A DNA stretch of 64,000 bases, taken from NCBI GenBank assembly GCA_031315915.1, contig JALDRK010000011.1, forward strand, positions 46,565-110,564, given 5' to 3'. The notes under the pieces are model-generated. The model was not told where the DNA came from. It was given only the letters and a program-made list of their open reading frames with translations, and did not search any database. The translations under genes were made by a program, and so were the position numbers. Positions 1 through 10,402 of this stretch are shown here, in pieces. Origin of the DNA: Nitrospirales bacterium (GTDB taxonomy: Bacteria; Nitrospirota; Nitrospiria; Nitrospirales; UBA8639). Every line of letters begins with the position of its first letter. Positions within the stretch are counted from its first letter, which is position 1.

Positions 1-79
1 TAAGCAGGGAATCACTTCCGGTGTATCCGTGAAGGGAAGCAGAGGAATTTGGCTGTGGAGCAGGCCGGCAGCAGGACAA

Positions 80-784
80 TTAGGCCCATTGCGTAACCGG
101 CCATCCCTGTTGCCGTGCGATACGGGCCATGCCGCGTATGGGATTGACCACGAGGGGATGTCCCACGACTTTCAATGTCTGCAAATCGCCGGGACTGTCT
201 CCATAGGCATAACTCCGTTGCAGATCCAAATTAAACCGCGAAGCCAGGCGTTCGACATGACGTTGCTTGCCTTCGCCATAAGGGAGTGGAGAAAAGACAC
301 GCCCCGTATAACGGCCGTGGTGCGTTTCCAATCTTGCCCCATAGACTAGGGACAGACCCAACCTGTCTGCCAGAGGCCTCACCAGGAATTCCGGAGAACC
401 GCTCACCAAGGCGACCACATGACCGGCATCCTGATGACGGGATAAGACCCCCAAGGCTCGTGGTGATAATCGACGAAACACCGTAGTCTCGACGTATTCC
501 TGAGCTAACATCTCAATCAGAGATACCTCAAGATCGGTCAAATAAAATTTGTTCCGACGAAGGGGGCTCAGGGAAAAGGGCGGCATATGCCGAAGGAGAT
601 AGGCCGCACTGTGTCGCAGTTCGGGCCAGCCCACCAGGCCATCACGCCAGAGATGGCGAAAAAATCCGATTTCTATGGATGACCCCGGAACGAGGGTGTT
701 ATCCACATCGAAGAAGGCTCCGATCCAGGTTTGGGAAAAGCTCAGTGGAGCGGGGGAAGTGAGTGATGCGGTTATGGGAGGCAT
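80..784 (-). CDS. HAD-IB family phosphatase
   Basis: A 234-residue HAD-superfamily hydrolase of the phosphoserine-phosphatase-like IB subfamily. All four HAD motifs are visible: motif I DVDNTL near residue 26 (nucleophile Asp plus acid/base Asp), motif II SGS, a Lys in the PYGEGK stretch, and motif IV GDSPGD with two metal-binding acids. The helical cap lies between motifs I and II, as in SerB. Family members dephosphorylate small phosphate esters in the cytoplasm. The substrate cannot be named, because HAD-IB includes SerB, CicA-like and lipid-linked enzymes. It is monocistronic and diverges from the downstream tRNA. The ATG at 784 gives a proline-rich leader of about 20 residues before the fold, so the true start may be slightly later. 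Confidence 0.85.
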   Translation of the reverse strand: MPPITASLTSPAPLSFSQTWIGAFFDVDNTLVPGSSIEIGFFRHLWRDGLVGWPELRHSAAYLLRHMPPFSLSPLRRNKFYLTDLEVSLIEMLAQEYVETTVFRRLSPRALGVLSRHQDAGHVVALVSGSPEFLVRPLADRLGLSLVYGARLETHHGRYTGRVFSPLPYGEGKQRHVERLASRFNLDLQRSYAYGDSPGDLQTLKVVGHPLVVNPIRGMARIARQQGWPVTQWA

Positions 785-889
785 GTTTAGTAATCAGGTC
801 AACAGGTTAGGAAAAATGAATGACCGATTCTACCCCCCTGTTCTTTCGTTGACAAGAACCGCGCCAGGTTTCATAATCTGGCCACGAGT

Positions 890-973
890 GCCGAAGTGGT
901 GGAATGGCAGACACGCACGTTTGAGGGGCGTGTGGGGAAACCCATGCGGGTTCAAGTCCCGCCTTCGGCACCA
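890..973 (+). tRNA. tRNA-Leu(GAG)
   Basis: Class II tRNA of 84 nt with encoded CCA. The acceptor stem GCCGAAG (890-896) pairs with CTTCGGC (963-969), followed by discriminator A and CCA. The anticodon stem CACGT/GCGTG encloses the loop TTGAGGG, giving anticodon GAG (codons CUC/CUU). A variable arm (GGGGAAACCC-like) and the T arm with GTTCAAGTC follow. Confidence 0.95.
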
Positions 974-1103
974 ATACCTCTATCCTACCTAAAACGGGTT
1001 TTCTTGAACGCTCTGCATTCGTAGTCTTCAATTTATTCGTCTGAAGCTTCCATAGTCAAAACTGGGTAGGCTGGGTATCCATGTGTTTTGAAGGTATAAA
1101 TCC

Positions 1104-1739
1104 ATGGCTCGCAATTGGTATTCACAAAAAGTCTTCCCGAAGCTGTTGCAATGGAGCATGAAGCAGGCAGCCTTTGGCCCCCTGCGAGAATCCTTGTTGG
1201 CTCAGGCCTCGGGGGCGGTGCTGGAGATCGGGTTTGGAACGGGGGCGAATGTACCCTATTACCCTCGTGCGGTCGAATCCATTACAGCTCTTGATCCGAA
1301 TCCCGGCATGCTCCCTATTGCTCGTTCTCAAATTTCCCATAAACAGCATGTGCCCATCCAGGTTAGGTGGATCATCGCCTCGGGAGAGACACTCCCGTTT
1401 CTGACTCACTCGTTTGACTCGGTTGTGAGTACCATGACCTTGTGCAGTGTTCCCAAAATCTCTTTTGTCATCCAAGAAATTCATCGTGTGTTGAAACCCA
1501 AGGGTAAGTTTTTGTTTCTGGAACATGGCCGGAGTCCCGATCCCTGGGTCCGTCGGTGGCAGGACCTGTTGACACCTTTTTGGAAACATCTCGGCAATGG
1601 TTGTCATCTGAACCGGCCCATGGCTGAACTGATCCAATCCCAATCCTGGGCCGTTCCGTCCTTAAAAACCTTTTATCTTCCTGGAGTTCCCAAAGCGTTT
1701 GCCTATTTTTACCAAGGGTGTGCGATGAAGGGAGAATGA
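1104..1739 (+). CDS. Class I SAM-dependent methyltransferase
   Basis: A 211-residue methyltransferase with a Rossmann fold. Motif I EIGFGTGANV lies near residues 41-50, an acidic ribose-binding residue follows in ALDPNPGM, and the post-motif region is LPFLTHSFDSVVS, then LCSVPK and HRVLKPKGKFLFLEHG. This order resembles UbiE/METTL7-type small-molecule or lipid/quinone methyltransferases. The N-terminal 35 residues are amphipathic and lack a signal peptide, so a cytoplasmic or membrane-surface location is likely. The substrate is unknown. It stands alone downstream of tRNA-Leu, with no same-strand partner nearer than 350 nt. Confidence 0.8.
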   Translation: MARNWYSQKVFPKLLQWSMKQAAFGPLRESLLAQASGAVLEIGFGTGANVPYYPRAVESITALDPNPGMLPIARSQISHKQHVPIQVRWIIASGETLPFLTHSFDSVVSTMTLCSVPKISFVIQEIHRVLKPKGKFLFLEHGRSPDPWVRRWQDLLTPFWKHLGNGCHLNRPMAELIQSQSWAVPSLKTFYLPGVPKAFAYFYQGCAMKGE

Positions 1740-2092
1740 TATCACGAGAGCTACGTGAATTTTTTCAATTTTTGTTGTCTCCCCCTTTCAAAGTGATGTG
1801 GCATTCTTGATGTTTTCACACTCACTCCGGCCCTCTCCCTGAGAATGGGAAGGGAAACTTACTTGAAAGTTCAAAAAACTATCGTTGGCCGTTTTGGAGT
1901 TTGATACATTCCCGCCATGAGTTCCTCTTCGGAACTCAGCCTCTCTCTGGTGGCGAGGGAAGAGAAAAACCCCCGTCTGTGGGCCTTCAAATCCTTCCAA
2001 ATTCTTAATACAGTGAATGGACGGGTGTGGCCTTCTAGAGTCCCTCCGTCAGCGTCAATTTTCTTTGGCATTCTTTACTCGGGGGGTAGCTC
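1740..2092 (+). other. Intergenic region, no gene seen
   Basis: About 350 nt between the methyltransferase and the TPR gene without a convincing reading frame. It holds an imperfect inverted stretch near 1830-1857 (CCCTCTCCC followed by GGGAAGGG) that could fold as a short hairpin or be a dispersed repeat. Only one copy is visible here. No consensus -24/-12 sigma-54 site was found. Confidence 0.4.
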
Positions 2093-4102
2093 ATGTGCTT
2101 GCGCGAACTTGTCCGTCCGCGGTGGGTGAAAGGCTTGATTGGTGCCGTTCTCTTTTCGGGATTCATGTCAATTGAAGTGTTGAAAGCCGAGGTTCCTGAA
2201 GGTCCCGTGTCCCCTGCTTTGTCCGTTGAAGATTTTTCAGAAGCCCATCTTCGTCTGGGGATCGATTTTTTTCTCACCGACGAATTGGAAATCGCCATTG
2301 GAGAGTTTCAAGAGGCAATTAGGCAACGGCCCGGTTACGCCAAAGCCTATCATAATCTCGGCGTGACGCTGGCCAAAACCGGCGATCTTGCCGGGGCTGT
2401 GGTTGCTTGGACTGAAGCCGAACGCTTGGATCCGCGCGTAGTATCGACCCGTTACAGAATATCCGCCTTGGTGGCCTATAATTATGGAGTGTCTTTGTTA
2501 AGAGCCAAGCGTATGCCGGATGCCATGGATCAATGGCAGCTGGCCATCCGTTTACAGCCCGATTTGGTCGAAGCGCATTATGCATTGGGAATGGGGTATG
2601 TGACAGCCAAGAATCCGCTTCCTGCTCTGGCTCACTTCCGGCATGCGCGGGATTGGGCTCCGGATTGGGGTAAGGCCTATGAAGGATTGGGGTTGGCTCA
2701 TTATGAATCTCATGACTATGCCCTGGCGCGTGATGCGTGGTTGCATGCCAGGGATTTACTTTCCAATGCGGCTGGAATCCACGCCTACCTTGGCCTATTG
2801 GCGGTGCAGGAAGGCAATTATCAGCAGGCCATCGACTACTCCCGACAGGCCTTGGAACTCCAGCCTACGCTGGCTTCGGCTCATTTCAACCTTGGAATGG
2901 CCCTGTTCCGGAAGGGAGAAGAGGAGGCCAGCTTGGAACCGCTGAAAACTGCCTGGAAGTTGGACCCTTCGTTGACCTCTGCCCCACTTGTGATGGGAGT
3001 CGTAAAAAGTCACCAAGGGCACTGGTCGTCTGCCGCCTCTCTCTGGGAGAAGGCTTTGCGGCGGAATCCATCTAATCCTGAACGCATGTGGTTGCGGTTC
3101 AATCGTGGGGTGGCTTTGACTATGCTGGGCAATCCGCAGGATGCCGCCTTGGAATTTCGTCTGGTGGTTCAAGGCCAACCCGAATGGATTCCGGGATGGA
3201 CTCGGTTGGGACACGTGTATATGGGTCTTCATCAATGGGAGCAGGCTTCAAAAGTCTTTCAGCGAGCCGTCGAGTTGGATCCCAGGTCGGGAAATCTTCA
3301 CTATGTGTTGGGTCGAGTCCTGCTCGAACAAGGCCGATTAGGTGAAGCCGAGCAGGCTTTTCGCCATGCCGTGGAGAAGGAATCCTCGTTTATGGAGGCT
3401 CAGTATCAACTGGGGTTGGTGTTACGGGCTCAAAACCGACAGGCCGAGGCAGTGGAACCCTTGCGTAGGGCTGCGGAAGGTGGTTCCGTTCAGGCGCAAG
3501 ACCTCTTGGCATCTATGTATGCCAATGGAAGCGGGGTAGACCGCAATCTTTCCTTGGCGATGTTGTGGTGGTTCGGCGATGTCGAGAGAATAGAGGAATC
3601 GGCTAACCGGTCCGACGGACACCGGGAGCTTTCGCGTTTGCGGGGAGAGCTGTTTGGGCAGCGATTGTCGGCAGCCGACCGGCAGGATGTGCTCACGGGC
3701 TTTGCGCTCATTCGACAACAACTCACACAGCCCAATTCTTCTTCCCTTTTTTCGTCTATGTTGATGAATGGGGAACCCAACTGGCAGTCGCTTCAACCTT
3801 CGGATGCGGTTCTTCCCTGGGTGATCCAAATGGCGTTGGCGTTGGATGGACAAGCGCAGGAAACCTTAGCCAGATGGTATGAGCAAGGAAGCTCAGGAGA
3901 GGTGAATCAAGTTGAACGGCGTATTCAGAACTATTTCCTGCAAACCGGGAAAGAAGGGAACGTCCATTCCTGCCAGGTGATACAACGTCAGATCCATGGT
4001 CGCCTGAGGGCCTCTTTCACAGATGCATCGGCCTTGGAGATCGCCGGGCGGAACTGCCAGGCTGTTTCTTCGGCCTCTCAACTCACTCAGAAGCAGCCAT
4101 GA
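2093..4102 (+). CDS. Secreted TPR-repeat protein with Sel1-like unit
   Basis: A 669-residue protein with an N-terminal hydrophobic segment (residues 12-26, cleavage plausible after LKA), so it is probably exported or anchored in the periplasm. Residues about 45-460 are tandem 34-residue tetratricopeptide repeats; conserved A..LG..L and A...W..A..LDP positions recur about 11-12 times. A Sel1-like unit (AQDLLASMYANGSG, then A..WW) lies near residue 470. The C-terminal 170 residues show no motif I recognise. TPR arrays bind partner proteins. The ATG sits 7 nt after a G-rich stretch that can act as ribosome-binding site. Its stop overlaps the start of the next gene by 4 nt (ATGA), so the two are translationally coupled and probably act together. 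Confidence 0.85.
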   Translation: MCLRELVRPRWVKGLIGAVLFSGFMSIEVLKAEVPEGPVSPALSVEDFSEAHLRLGIDFFLTDELEIAIGEFQEAIRQRPGYAKAYHNLGVTLAKTGDLAGAVVAWTEAERLDPRVVSTRYRISALVAYNYGVSLLRAKRMPDAMDQWQLAIRLQPDLVEAHYALGMGYVTAKNPLPALAHFRHARDWAPDWGKAYEGLGLAHYESHDYALARDAWLHARDLLSNAAGIHAYLGLLAVQEGNYQQAIDYSRQALELQPTLASAHFNLGMALFRKGEEEASLEPLKTAWKLDPSLTSAPLVMGVVKSHQGHWSSAASLWEKALRRNPSNPERMWLRFNRGVALTMLGNPQDAALEFRLVVQGQPEWIPGWTRLGHVYMGLHQWEQASKVFQRAVELDPRSGNLHYVLGRVLLEQGRLGEAEQAFRHAVEKESSFMEAQYQLGLVLRAQNRQAEAVEPLRRAAEGGSVQAQDLLASMYANGSGVDRNLSLAMLWWFGDVERIEESANRSDGHRELSRLRGELFGQRLSAADRQDVLTGFALIRQQLTQPNSSSLFSSMLMNGEPNWQSLQPSDAVLPWVIQMALALDGQAQETLARWYEQGSSGEVNQVERRIQNYFLQTGKEGNVHSCQVIQRQIHGRLRASFTDASALEIAGRNCQAVSSASQLTQKQP

Positions 4103-6687
4103 TGACCAAGAGATTAAAAACCATTCTCCTAGCCTTTGGCTTCGCGGTGGGCGGAACTCTTTCCGGTTTCAGCGTGGTCTATCTCTTCCCACAGATGGAG
4201 CAGGTCTTTCTAAAGAATCTGGCTATCTATCTGGCGCATAGTCCGGTGAGTTCACGTCTGGTTCTGGTGACTCCGCCTTCCGGCACGAATCGGGTTTGTT
4301 CCGACGGTCGATGGCATCCCTCGGAATTTGAAACAATGATTCTGGCAATGAACCAGGCCCGTGCCTCCGTTGTGACCTCGCTCGAAGATTTTTCTCACTC
4401 CAACGGTTCTGGTTGTGGAGACTTGGGCAGTTTGGCCCGTTTGGCTGAAACCACGAAGCGTGTGGGCAATGTGCTCTATCCGTATTCGGCGTCAGCTATG
4501 CTACGGCAGGCTGCTGTTGGGGTAGGTGTGGTGACCCTTTCCTCCGAAAAAGATCAAACTTTCATGGATGTCACGCTGCCGTCTTCCACCGATTCGAATA
4601 AAGTGCTCCCTTTGGGGTTGGCGGCGACTACCTTCGTCATGAACCGTGAGCATTCTCCGACAACTTTACCGGAAGCGGGACGCCGTCTCTTTTTTTCTAT
4701 CCCTCCCTTACCGGATTTTCCGGTACAGTCATTTGAAACGGTCCAAAACCTGTGGCAGGCTGGGGATATTGCACGTTTGCAGAATCTATTTCAAGGCAAA
4801 ATCGTGATCGTGTCTCCCCAAAGTGTGTCTTTCCCTTTCTCAATGGATGGTTGGGATACAGAATCCGCCGTAGCCTTTCTCCATGCCCAACTGGCTCATA
4901 CTGCCATAACCCGTTCCTGGCTCTCGGTGGTGCCGATAGAAGTGGCCATGGTGTTGATCATGCTTGCAGCATTTCCCTTGGCTTTTTTCATACTTCAACC
5001 ACGCCGGACAAATTTTTTCATGTGGGTTGGTCTTGCCGGATTCCTTGGCAGTCTTGTGGTTCTGGTGATCCTTCCCCAATCGGGATGGTTATGGCCGCTT
5101 GCCGGGACGATCATAAGCGTGAGCTTCACATCCGCGGGTTCCTTGATTTGGAGGACGTTCCATTCCCAGGCCAATTTTCAAGCACGGATTCATGAAGGCC
5201 AGGGAAAGCTGATGCACTTGAAAGATGAATTGATCAGAAAGCAACAACACGTCCGAGAATTGGAATCGAGATTGGAAGAAGTCCGGTCAGAAGCGCATGA
5301 ATCGGTCTCAGTGATTTCGGGATTGCAGGAATCGCAAGACGCCATCTGCCGGCAACTTCAGGATTCTGAGAAAGCGGTTGCGGTCACCCGCAATCGGATT
5401 CGCCATTTGCAGGATGAGTTGGTTGCTCTCCGTCAGCAACTTCCGGGTTCGTTGTCGAGGCAAGAAGCATCGACAGACCCGGATGACCAATCACTCATGC
5501 AGGAATGTGCGGGGTTCAATATTTTGACCAAAGACCCTAAGATGTTGGAGTTGTTTGAACGCCTTAAGAAGGCATCCATGACCCCCAGTCCCATCCTGTT
5601 GTTAGGAGAAACCGGGACCGGGAAAGAAGTCTTTGCCCGGGCAGCCCATGCCCTCAGCCCTCGCCGGTCAGGACCGTTTGTGTCGGTCAATATGGCGGCC
5701 ATTCGCCCTGAACTATTTGAAGGGGAGTTATTCGGACATGTGAAGGGCGCGTTTACGGGAGCAGTCGGTCGGGTGGGATTATTACAGACGGCGAATGGAG
5801 GAACGCTCTTTTTGGACGAAGTGGGAGAGTTGCCGCCGGACGTTCAAGCCAAGTTGCTGCGGGTGTTGGAGGAAGGGTCCTTTTACCGTGTTGGGGATAG
5901 TCGAGTGACCACGGTCGATGTACGGATTGTGGCCGCCACCAATCGAAATCTGGAAAAGGAAATTGTCGCCGGCCGCTACCGGGAAGACTTGTACTATCGA
6001 TTGCGAAGCATTGTGTTGACGCTGCCTCCCTTGCGTGAGCGTGTACCGGAAGATCGTCTGCTCCTGGCTCAATCTTTTCTGGTGACACTTGGCGCTCAGC
6101 AAGGTAAGGATGATTTGGGTATGACGCAAGGAGCCATCGATGCCATTTTAGCCTACCGATGGCCGGGGAATATTCGGGAACTGCGTCAAACCATCGCCCA
6201 GGCCGTTGCACTAACCGAGGAATCGATCATTGCCGAACCCAATCTTCAGTTGCCCAAATCCCGTGGCATGACAACGATCGGACGGGCCCATGGGCAGGAG
6301 GATCGGGAACGAGTTGAAGATATCATGGTATTGCAATGCCTTCGCCGGCATCGGTTCGATATGCAGGCCACCGCAAGGGAAATGGGATGGGATCGGAGCA
6401 CCGTGACCCAACGTTTAAAAGGCCTGGGGTTTCAAGCTCTGGTCGAATACCATCAAGATGTGCACGAAGCGGCACGGTCGCTGGCAGGGGACGAGGCCTT
6501 GGTCCGGGTGGTTGAAGGACGGTTGCGGGAATATGCGAAAAATTTGCTGCCCACCTCAAAGCACTATCGCACAGTCGAAGAAGCTATCGCCGACTGCCGG
6601 AAGCGATTCCGGAACCTCCCGGAACGGCATTTTTCGGCAGTCGAGCGGTTGATTCAGGAACGAATGGCCACATCCTCGTCTTCTTAA
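4099..6687 (+). CDS. Membrane-bound CHASE2-like sigma-54 activator
   Basis: An 862-residue regulator. It has an N-terminal TM helix (about 8-30), then an extracytoplasmic domain to about residue 280 whose end ([11 protein letters not shown], then HAQLAHTAI) follows the CHASE2 pattern, three closely spaced TM helices (about 282-355) and a coiled coil (about 360-455). A sigma-54 AAA+ domain follows, with Walker A GETGTGKE near residue 505, the sigma-54 contact loop GAFTGA, Walker [11 protein letters not shown] and sensor II/Arg-finger region [10 protein letters not shown] Fis-type helix-turn-helix ([17 protein letters not shown]) and about 70 extra C-terminal residues end it. It should sense an envelope signal directly and activate sigma-54 promoters without a separate kinase. 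Most activators of this class are soluble and carry receiver, GAF or PAS inputs; a CHASE2 input is unusual. Its coupling to the TPR gene suggests that protein is a sensory partner. Confidence 0.88.
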   Translation: MMTKRLKTILLAFGFAVGGTLSGFSVVYLFPQMEQVFLKNLAIYLAHSPVSSRLVLVTPPSGTNRVCSDGRWHPSEFETMILAMNQARASVVTSLEDFSHSNGSGCGDLGSLARLAETTKRVGNVLYPYSASAMLRQAAVGVGVVTLSSEKDQTFMDVTLPSSTDSNKVLPLGLAATTFVMNREHSPTTLPEAGRRLFFSIPPLPDFPVQSFETVQNLWQAGDIARLQNLFQGKIVIVSPQSVSFPFSMDGWDTESAVAFLHAQLAHTAITRSWLSVVPIEVAMVLIMLAAFPLAFFILQPRRTNFFMWVGLAGFLGSLVVLVILPQSGWLWPLAGTIISVSFTSAGSLIWRTFHSQANFQARIHEGQGKLMHLKDELIRKQQHVRELESRLEEVRSEAHESVSVISGLQESQDAICRQLQDSEKAVAVTRNRIRHLQDELVALRQQLPGSLSRQEASTDPDDQSLMQECAGFNILTKDPKMLELFERLKKASMTPSPILLLGETGTGKEVFARAAHALSPRRSGPFVSVNMAAIRPELFEGELFGHVKGAFTGAVGRVGLLQTANGGTLFLDEVGELPPDVQAKLLRVLEEGSFYRVGDSRVTTVDVRIVAATNRNLEKEIVAGRYREDLYYRLRSIVLTLPPLRERVPEDRLLLAQSFLVTLGAQQGKDDLGMTQGAIDAILAYRWPGNIRELRQTIAQAVALTEESIIAEPNLQLPKSRGMTTIGRAHGQEDRERVEDIMVLQCLRRHRFDMQATAREMGWDRSTVTQRLKGLGFQALVEYHQDVHEAARSLAGDEALVRVVEGRLREYAKNLLPTSKHYRTVEEAIADCRKRFRNLPERHFSAVERLIQERMATSSSS

Positions 6688-7193
6688 GCCGGAATGAACT
6701 TCAATGCGGCCGAATTGATGCAATACCGCAGACCCGTGGGCTGCGGACCGTCATCGAAGAGGTGTCCTTGATGGCCTTCGCATCGGGCACAGTGTACTTC
6801 CGTTCGCGGATAGATCAATTTCCAATCCGTTCTGGTTTCGATCACTTTTTCGGATATCGGCTTCCAAAAGCTGGGCCATCCTGTTCCACTATCGAATTTA
6901 TGTTCTGAGGAGAATAACGGCAAGGCACACCCGGCGCATTGATAGATCCCTGCGGCCTTGTTGTGGTCATATTCATTGGTAAAGGGACGCTCCGTCGCCT
7001 CGTGCCGCAAGACCTGATATTGCATGTCGGTGAGCAAGGCTTTCCATTCTGCGTCCGTTTTGGTGATTTTTTGTATTTCACCATCCGGGAGGATGGGACT
7101 GGGAGCCGCCATTGATACGCCTAGGGATTTTCCTAACCATCCCAAGCCGAACACAAGACCGACTTTCATGAGATTCCTCCTATTCAACGACAT
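6684..7193 (-). CDS. msrB: Exported peptide-methionine (R)-S-oxide reductase
   Basis: MsrB reduces methionine-R-sulfoxide in proteins. The catalytic core shows zinc-binding CAGC and CARC pairs, the substrate-site GTGWPSFW and the catalytic cysteine in RYCINSAAL. An N-terminal twin-arginine motif (NRRNLMKVG) followed by a hydrophobic stretch and a cleavable-looking AAP predicts Tat export, so it would repair periplasmic proteins. The start at 7193 was chosen over the longer frame to 7211 because an AAAGGAGGA Shine-Dalgarno lies 5 nt upstream of it. The gene converges on the sigma-54 activator and the two reading frames overlap by 4 nt at their ends. Confidence 0.93.
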   Translation of the reverse strand: MSLNRRNLMKVGLVFGLGWLGKSLGVSMAAPSPILPDGEIQKITKTDAEWKALLTDMQYQVLRHEATERPFTNEYDHNKAAGIYQCAGCALPLFSSEHKFDSGTGWPSFWKPISEKVIETRTDWKLIYPRTEVHCARCEGHQGHLFDDGPQPTGLRYCINSAALKFIPA

Positions 7194-7465
7194 ACTCTCC
7201 TCCTTTCTCATTCCATCTGTTCATACACCGGTCAAACAGGTTGAGAAGGAGGCCGATTTCCCGACACTTCCAACCTAACACTTCAGTCACCGATGGTCTA
7301 CAATCCGTTACAGAATTTCGAAAAATCCTTTGACTGATCCTTTGGAAATTTTTACACTGTAAAAGAGGGAAGGCAAGTGGGCAACGGAACAGCAGTTTTC
7401 GGGCCTTGGAAGCTAATAGAGTTCTTTATCCGGAGATTCACCGCAAGATGAAAGAAGGAGTGTCT

Positions 7466-7843
7466 ATGGCCGAACGACCTGTGGATTTAAAGATCGAAAG
7501 CCGAAATGTTGGAATGACGCCACGATGGAAAACCGAAATTGAAAAGCGGGTGGCCGCTCTGGAAACCGATAAGATTCATCTGACCCATGCCCGGGTGACT
7601 CTCACCAAAAATGCCCATCACAAAAAAGGAGCCGATAACGCCGAAGCCCTGGTCGTGGTCACCCTTCCCCGTCGACGCACGGTCACGGCCCGTAAAGAAT
7701 CGAAAACCTTTGAAGAAGCCATTCGAGCGGCCTTTGCGGCCGTCGAACACGAATTGGAAAAGATCGAAGAAAAGCGTCTGGCTCGATCCGCGAAAGCCGC
7801 CGCCCGAAAAGTGGCCCAATCCGCTCTTCAAGTAGAGCTATGA
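7466..7843 (+). CDS. hpf: Ribosome hibernation factor HPF/RaiA family
   Basis: A short (125-residue) hibernation-promoting-factor-like protein. It has the beta-alpha-beta-beta-beta-alpha pattern with DLKIESRNVGMTPRW at the start, HARVTLTKNAHHKKG in the middle and a basic C-terminal helix EEAIRAAFAAVEHELEKIEEK. Such proteins bind the 30S decoding region and silence ribosomes in stationary phase or stress. There is no long C-terminal dimerisation domain, so it is the short form. The start at 7466 is preceded by AAGGAG at a good distance; the in-frame extension to 7406 lacks one. It is monocistronic. Confidence 0.88.
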   Translation: MAERPVDLKIESRNVGMTPRWKTEIEKRVAALETDKIHLTHARVTLTKNAHHKKGADNAEALVVVTLPRRRTVTARKESKTFEEAIRAAFAAVEHELEKIEEKRLARSAKAAARKVAQSALQVEL

Positions 7844-7947
7844 GCTTATTATAGTGCTCTGCCTGACCTAGGGCACGACGGTATAAAAATGGCCTTTGAA
7901 TGGGAATGGGCAGAAACGGTAGCCAAGGGCTTGAGGCAGGTGAACTC

Positions 7948-9375
7948 TTAAGGGGATGTAGAATGGAGGAGTTCCTGTCCGGCCTGCATGATGTCTTTCA
8001 GGCGTTCCGGTGTCTTGGCTTCCCCATAACACCGGACAACGGGTTCGGTCCCTGATGGACGGATGAGGAACCAACTGTCGTCTGATAGTATCAGTTTGCA
8101 GCCATCCATTTTGTTCACTTTGCTGACTGCTGCTCCGGCAAAGGTCGTCGGAGGATGCTCTATCACCTGCTTCATTTTATCCTGCATCGGTTCGCTGACC
8201 GCCAGATCTGCTCGTTGGGTGTACAGTCCTCCCACCCGTTGAAATAAATCGGCCAGGAGTTCTTGAATCGTTTTTCCGGTAAAGGCAACCATTTCCGCTA
8301 CCAGGGCTCCGGCTAAGATGCCGTCTTTTTCCGGGACGTGTCCTTGAATGGAAAGTCCGGCGCTTTCTTCACCGCCAAAGACCACTTCTCCCTTGGACAA
8401 CAGTTCACCGATGAATTTGAATCCCACCGGGGTTTCATGAACCGTCAGGCCGTGATGAGCGGCTACGGCATCGATCAAGTGGGTGGTGGCCACCGAACGA
8501 GCCACGGCTCCCGACCATTGTCGACTTTTGATGAGATAATCCAGTAAGACGGCCAAAATATGATTGGCTTGAATATAGGTGCCATCGGCATCCACCACGC
8601 CGAAGCGATCGCCGTCTCCATCCGTGGCTAATCCCAGATTGGCCTTCTCTGTCCGAACGGTTTCTTGTAAATCTTTCAGCGTGTCATCGGTGGGTTCCGG
8701 CCGGAGACCTCCGAAGTAGGGGTCACGCCAGTGATGCAGCACCGCCAGTTTCGCGCCGGACTGACGAAGAAATTCGTCCAAATAATTTCGCGTGGTGCCA
8801 TAAAGCGGATCGAACACGACACGGATTCGACCATTGCGCAACCGGTCCTGGTCCACCAGTTGTTGTAAACTCTTCAAGTAGTCGGGCTGTGGGTCGAAAT
8901 ACCTCACCATGCCTTCGGCTTTGGCCCGTTCCCAAGGAATCCATTTGATAAATTCGCCGTGCAAAAGTGGGAGAATCCGCAGTTCGATCGCTTTCGTGGT
9001 TTCCGGGAGGGCCGGGCCGCCCCAAGAGGGAGTGAACTTGATGCCGTTATATTCCGAGGGGCTATGACTGGCCGAAATATTAATGCCTCCCGCCAGTTTC
9101 CTGGCCAGGACATGGTAAGAAATCGTGGGCGTTGGAGTGTCGCGGTCGCACAACAGGCAGGGGATACCATGGGCGGCCATGATTTCCGCCACCACTTTGG
9201 CAAAATGTTCACCAAGAAATCTTGCGTCATATCCGATCAGAATGCCCTGTTGGGCGATTTTTTGTTGACGTAGGTATTGAGCAATGCCCTGGCAGACGAT
9301 CCGGATATTCCGAACCGTGAAATCATCGGCCACAATGGCTCGCCATCCCGAAGTGCCGAATTTAATGGTTTCCAT
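7948..9375 (-). CDS. Phosphoglucomutase/phosphomannomutase family
   Basis: A 475-residue alpha-D-phosphohexomutase interconverting hexose-1- and hexose-6-phosphates in the cytoplasm. All four family loops are present: the phosphoserine loop ISASHSPSEYNG (Ser at about residue 102), the metal loop DGDGDRFG (about 243-250), the sugar-specificity loop GGEESAG and the phosphate-binding RPSGTEP near the C-terminus. In the active-site loop the usual HNP is HSP, an accepted variant. The GEESAG loop favours glucose/mannose rather than glucosamine substrates, but the preferred sugar is not certain. It likely feeds nucleotide-sugar and glycogen pathways; ugd further along the window uses the UDP-glucose that can follow. 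Confidence 0.9.
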   Translation of the reverse strand: METIKFGTSGWRAIVADDFTVRNIRIVCQGIAQYLRQQKIAQQGILIGYDARFLGEHFAKVVAEIMAAHGIPCLLCDRDTPTPTISYHVLARKLAGGINISASHSPSEYNGIKFTPSWGGPALPETTKAIELRILPLLHGEFIKWIPWERAKAEGMVRYFDPQPDYLKSLQQLVDQDRLRNGRIRVVFDPLYGTTRNYLDEFLRQSGAKLAVLHHWRDPYFGGLRPEPTDDTLKDLQETVRTEKANLGLATDGDGDRFGVVDADGTYIQANHILAVLLDYLIKSRQWSGAVARSVATTHLIDAVAAHHGLTVHETPVGFKFIGELLSKGEVVFGGEESAGLSIQGHVPEKDGILAGALVAEMVAFTGKTIQELLADLFQRVGGLYTQRADLAVSEPMQDKMKQVIEHPPTTFAGAAVSKVNKMDGCKLILSDDSWFLIRPSGTEPVVRCYGEAKTPERLKDIMQAGQELLHSTSP

Positions 9376-9597
9376 GTTCGCTTAAGTCTTGTTACGAGAA
9401 AAGAACCCTTAGCAGAAAGCTGAAAAAGATCATTAAACGATTGAGTGTATTAGATCTCAAAAGATTTACAGAATAGAAGATTTTTCTTCATTTGCCAATC
9501 AGAAGGCCTGGGTTTTCTTCATTGAACTAAAAATTGAATTTTGGATTACCCGCATTGGCCGCCAGAAGGATCACTTTGTGTCAGTTAGATGGAGTGA

Positions 9598-10371
9598 TTA
9601 TAGGAGAGACAGCTCACACCAGACGGGGGTATGATCGGACGGCTTTTCCAGCCCACGTGGGTGCCGATCCACATCGGATGCAACCAATCTGTCTGCCGCT
9701 TGAGGAGAGAGCATCAGGTGATCGATTCGTAGACCTTCATCCCGGTTCCATCTGCCGCCTTGGTAGTCCCAATAGGTATACAGGCCAAGCTCGGAGTGGA
9801 AAGCCCGTAGCGCGTCTGTGTAGCCCAGGTGGCTCAAGGCTCGAAAACGCGAGCGCGATTCCGGCCGGCAAAGAGCGTCTCCCGCAAAACCTTTGGGGTC
9901 GTAGACATCGTCATCGGTGGGGCAGACATTGAAGTCCCCTCCCAACACCACGGCCTCTTCCAAGGCAAGGAGCGAACGGGCATGTTCAATCAAGCGGTCC
10001 ATCCATTTGAGTTTGTAAGCAAACTTTTCGCTATCCACCGGATTGCCATTGGGTAAATAAATGGAAGCCACCCGGACCTGTCCCACCACGGCTTCCACAT
10101 AGCGGGCCTGTTCGTCCGAATCATCACCAGGAAGAGCCGTGCACTCCACTTCGATGGGTTCCTTGGCCAGAATAGCCACTCCATTGTAGGTTTTTTGTCC
10201 GACGGTGGCCAGGTTATAACCTAGTTCATCAATTGCCATTCTGGGGAATTGGTCATCGGTGATTTTCAATTCCTGAAGCAGCACGATGTCAGGGTTGGCC
10301 GCCGCCATCCATTCCATTAGGTGAGGAATCCTGACTTTAATGGAGTTCACGTTCCAGGTGGCAATTTTCAT
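9598..10371 (-). CDS. xth: Exodeoxyribonuclease III
   Basis: A 257-residue AP endonuclease/3'-5' exonuclease of the EEP superfamily acting in base excision repair. Landmarks: ATWNVNSIKVR at the N-terminus (metal-coordinating Asn), LLQELKI (catalytic Glu), YLPNG, GGDFNVCPTD (Asp and Asn) and the C-terminal RIDHLMLS with SDHTPVW (Asp-His). The length is normal. It is the last gene of a minus-strand run polA, small membrane protein, xth with 30-45 nt gaps, which suggests a DNA-repair operon. Confidence 0.95.
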   Translation of the reverse strand: MKIATWNVNSIKVRIPHLMEWMAAANPDIVLLQELKITDDQFPRMAIDELGYNLATVGQKTYNGVAILAKEPIEVECTALPGDDSDEQARYVEAVVGQVRVASIYLPNGNPVDSEKFAYKLKWMDRLIEHARSLLALEEAVVLGGDFNVCPTDDDVYDPKGFAGDALCRPESRSRFRALSHLGYTDALRAFHSELGLYTYWDYQGGRWNRDEGLRIDHLMLSPQAADRLVASDVDRHPRGLEKPSDHTPVWCELSLL

Positions 10372-10402
10372 ATGGATGTTGGGTGCCCTTACACGCTCCA
10401 GG

